Positions 12,219 to 13,116 of a stretch of DNA of 13,116 bases are shown here, piece by piece. Position 1 is the first letter of the stretch; each line of letters opens with the position of its first letter. The translations under genes were made by a program, and so were the position numbers. The stretch is from Synechococcales cyanobacterium PMM_0073. GTDB taxonomy: Bacteria > Cyanobacteriota > Cyanobacteriia > Elainellales > Elainellaceae. Where the stretch lies: contig CASBQH010000037.1 of the NCBI GenBank assembly GCA_949127695.1, forward strand, positions 1-13,116, read 5' to 3'. The notes below the pieces were generated by a model that was not told the origin of the DNA, did no database searches, and saw only the letters and a program-made list of their open reading frames with translations.

Positions 12219-13116
12219 GTGAACTCCCTGCGCTTACTGCCCGTTTCCACCGCTAGCCTCCTGCTAGGAACCCTGTTATTCTTACCCGCCTCACTGGCTG
12301 GCTCACTGGCTAGCTCACTGGCTTATCCCTCCAATCCGCCGCATCCACGGCTAGCTCAAGCCCAGCCGCAGCAGATGCCGGTGCTAGGCGTCGTCAAAAG
12401 CCGAGAGAACGCCAGCCAGTGGCAAGCCATCACCGAGCGACTGGATGCCAGCGGCCTCGCCTATCAGGTGATTGACTGGCGCGATGTACAGCGCTCTGCT
12501 GATTTTGGCGATGTGACCGTGCTGTTCTTGCCCAATTTGGCCACTATTTCTTCAGATCAGCTGCTGGGACTGCAAGCTTGGCTGAATCGCGGCGGCGGCT
12601 TGATTGTCAGCGGAGCAGTAGGCAGTCAGTCTTCGGCAGGTGTACAGAATGCGCTGCGGTCACTGCTGGGAGCCTACTGGGCAACTGATCTATCTCAGCC
12701 TCAGTCGATTTTGCCGCTACAGCTGGCCAGCCAGCGCTGGGTGCGCCAGGTTGAGGCTGACAATATGGCTGGCAGTATAACTGGCGGCGTGCTGGTTCCG
12801 ACGAGCTTGGCCAGTCAGCCTGTGGCGGTTTGGAATCAGGCTGAGACAGCTCAGAGCGGCGTCAGCAACAGCGCGGCGGTGGTAGTGACGCAGAAGACCA
12901 CGTTTTTGGGTTGGCGCTGGGGCGACGCATCTGCCAGCCTCAGCGAGTTTGACCAAAGCTGGCTGAGGGCAGCCGTGAGCCGATTTGGTAATCTGTCCCC
13001 CTTGCTAGCTGCGCCAGTGAGCCGTCCGGTGAGGGCTACGGCTCCTGCCCCTGTGGCGGTGTCGCCAGCGCCCACAAGACCCAGACCCGCTCAGCCAGCG
13101 CCAGCAGCGTCTCAGC
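12219..13116 (+). CDS. Secreted GHL10-type glycosylhydrolase, N-terminal region (3' end outside window)
   Basis: An open frame of 299 codons from GTG 12219 through the right edge; the frame is blocked by a TAG at 12129, and no ATG/GTG in frame lies between, so GTG is the likely start. The first ~37 residues form a signal peptide: one Arg, a hydrophobic stretch with LLLGTLLFLPASLAGSLA, then a possible Ala-Tyr cleavage. From about residue 55 comes MPVLGVVKSRENASQWQ, then VTVLFLPNLATIS, AWLNRGGGLIVSG, RSLLGAYWA and TTFLGWRWGD, a GATase-like (ThuA-like) alpha/beta domain that precedes the catalytic domain in cyanobacterial family 10-type glycosylhydrolases (GHL10/DUF187 class) as I remember them. 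A Pro/Ala-rich linker starts near residue 265 and runs out of the window. The catalytic domain is not seen, so enzyme activity is inference. Confidence 0.65.
   Translation, partial: MNSLRLLPVSTASLLLGTLLFLPASLAGSLASSLAYPSNPPHPRLAQAQPQQMPVLGVVKSRENASQWQAITERLDASGLAYQVIDWRDVQRSADFGDVTVLFLPNLATISSDQLLGLQAWLNRGGGLIVSGAVGSQSSAGVQNALRSLLGAYWATDLSQPQSILPLQLASQRWVRQVEADNMAGSITGGVLVPTSLASQPVAVWNQAETAQSGVSNSAAVVVTQKTTFLGWRWGDASASLSEFDQSWLRAAVSRFGNLSPLLAAPVSRPVRATAPAPVAVSPAPTRPRPAQPAPAASQ
12290..12325 (+). repeat. 12-nt in-frame tandem triplication in signal-peptide region
   Basis: CTCACTGGCTGG (12290-12301), CTCACTGGCTAG (12302-12313) and CTCACTGGCTTA (12314-12325) differ only in the last two bases. 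They encode Ser-Leu-Ala-Gly, Ser-Leu-Ala-Ser and Ser-Leu-Ala-Tyr at the C-region of the signal peptide, so the cleavage-like Ser-Leu-Ala motif is repeated three times. Confidence 0.85.

Noticed and set aside
12717..13075. Minus-strand reading frames opposite the secreted protein gene
   Set aside because: They are antisense to an open frame with clear conserved motifs that runs through the right edge.
1..13116. Search for the HIP1 palindrome (GCGATCGC), prophage, transposase, CRISPR and toxin-antitoxin genes
   Set aside because: I found no HIP1 octamer by eye (only near matches such as CCGATCGC near 2024), and no mobile or defence genes; absence of HIP1 is seen in many lineages and a 13-kb eye scan is too small to build a claim on.

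Overview
The window reads as a chromosomal segment of a cyanobacterium. Several genes belong to families that are cyanobacterial or strongly cyanobacteria-associated: a DUF3288 protein, a TamB-like protein with a Pro/Ala-rich linker, a ClpS of the cyanobacterial second type, DUF2103, DUF155, a GHL10-type glycosylhydrolase amino-terminal region, and an HD metalloprotein related to the family I know as Npun_R2479. GC content is moderate to high in genes and drops in the spacers. I see no phage, transposon, CRISPR array or toxin-antitoxin module. It looks like core or semi-core chromosome with a few poorly characterised genes. The species is not determinable by eye; I did not find a single copy of the HIP1 octamer that is abundant in many cyanobacteria.

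Layout. (1) 1-3407 (+): 3' part of a tamB-like gene, open through the left edge. (2) 3575-4225 (+): clpS followed by a DUF2103 gene. (3) 6609-4262 (-): a probable two-gene unit, an uncharacterised 425-aa protein with three diverged helical repeats followed by a long pentapeptide-repeat protein; it converges on the DUF2103 gene. (4) 6874-7962 (+): a tiny four-cysteine protein and a DUF155/RMD1-like protein with a C-terminal membrane anchor, divergent from (3). (5) 9584-7978 (-): a compact four-gene run: small single-pass membrane protein, GNAT acetyltransferase (4-nt overlap), DUF3288 protein, MgtC/SapB membrane protein (5-nt gap). It converges on DUF155. (6) 9585-10075: gene-poor; it holds a candidate structured RNA of roughly 180-205 nt with a promoter-like element and a strong intrinsic terminator. 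(7) 10076-10540 (+): a small PPC-domain-like protein with a GTG start. (8) 10848-10778 (-): tRNA-Gly(CCC), separated from (7) by a bidirectional terminator. (9) 11142-11999 (+): an HD-domain metalloprotein. (10) 12219-13116 (+): the 5' part of a secreted glycosylhydrolase-type gene, cut by the right edge.

The genes do not form one pathway. Envelope functions frame the window (TamB at the left, a secreted GHL10-type protein at the right), with proteolysis (ClpS), membrane proteins (MgtC, DUF155, the small membrane protein) and translation (tRNA-Gly) between. The best candidates for something undescribed are the structured RNA near 9788-9994, the three-repeat protein coupled to the pentapeptide protein, and the HD protein whose metal-site motif resembles class I cyclic nucleotide phosphodiesterases. 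A window-wide oddity is the number of short perfect or near-perfect tandem duplications: their periods are multiples of three in coding regions and mostly are not in spacers.
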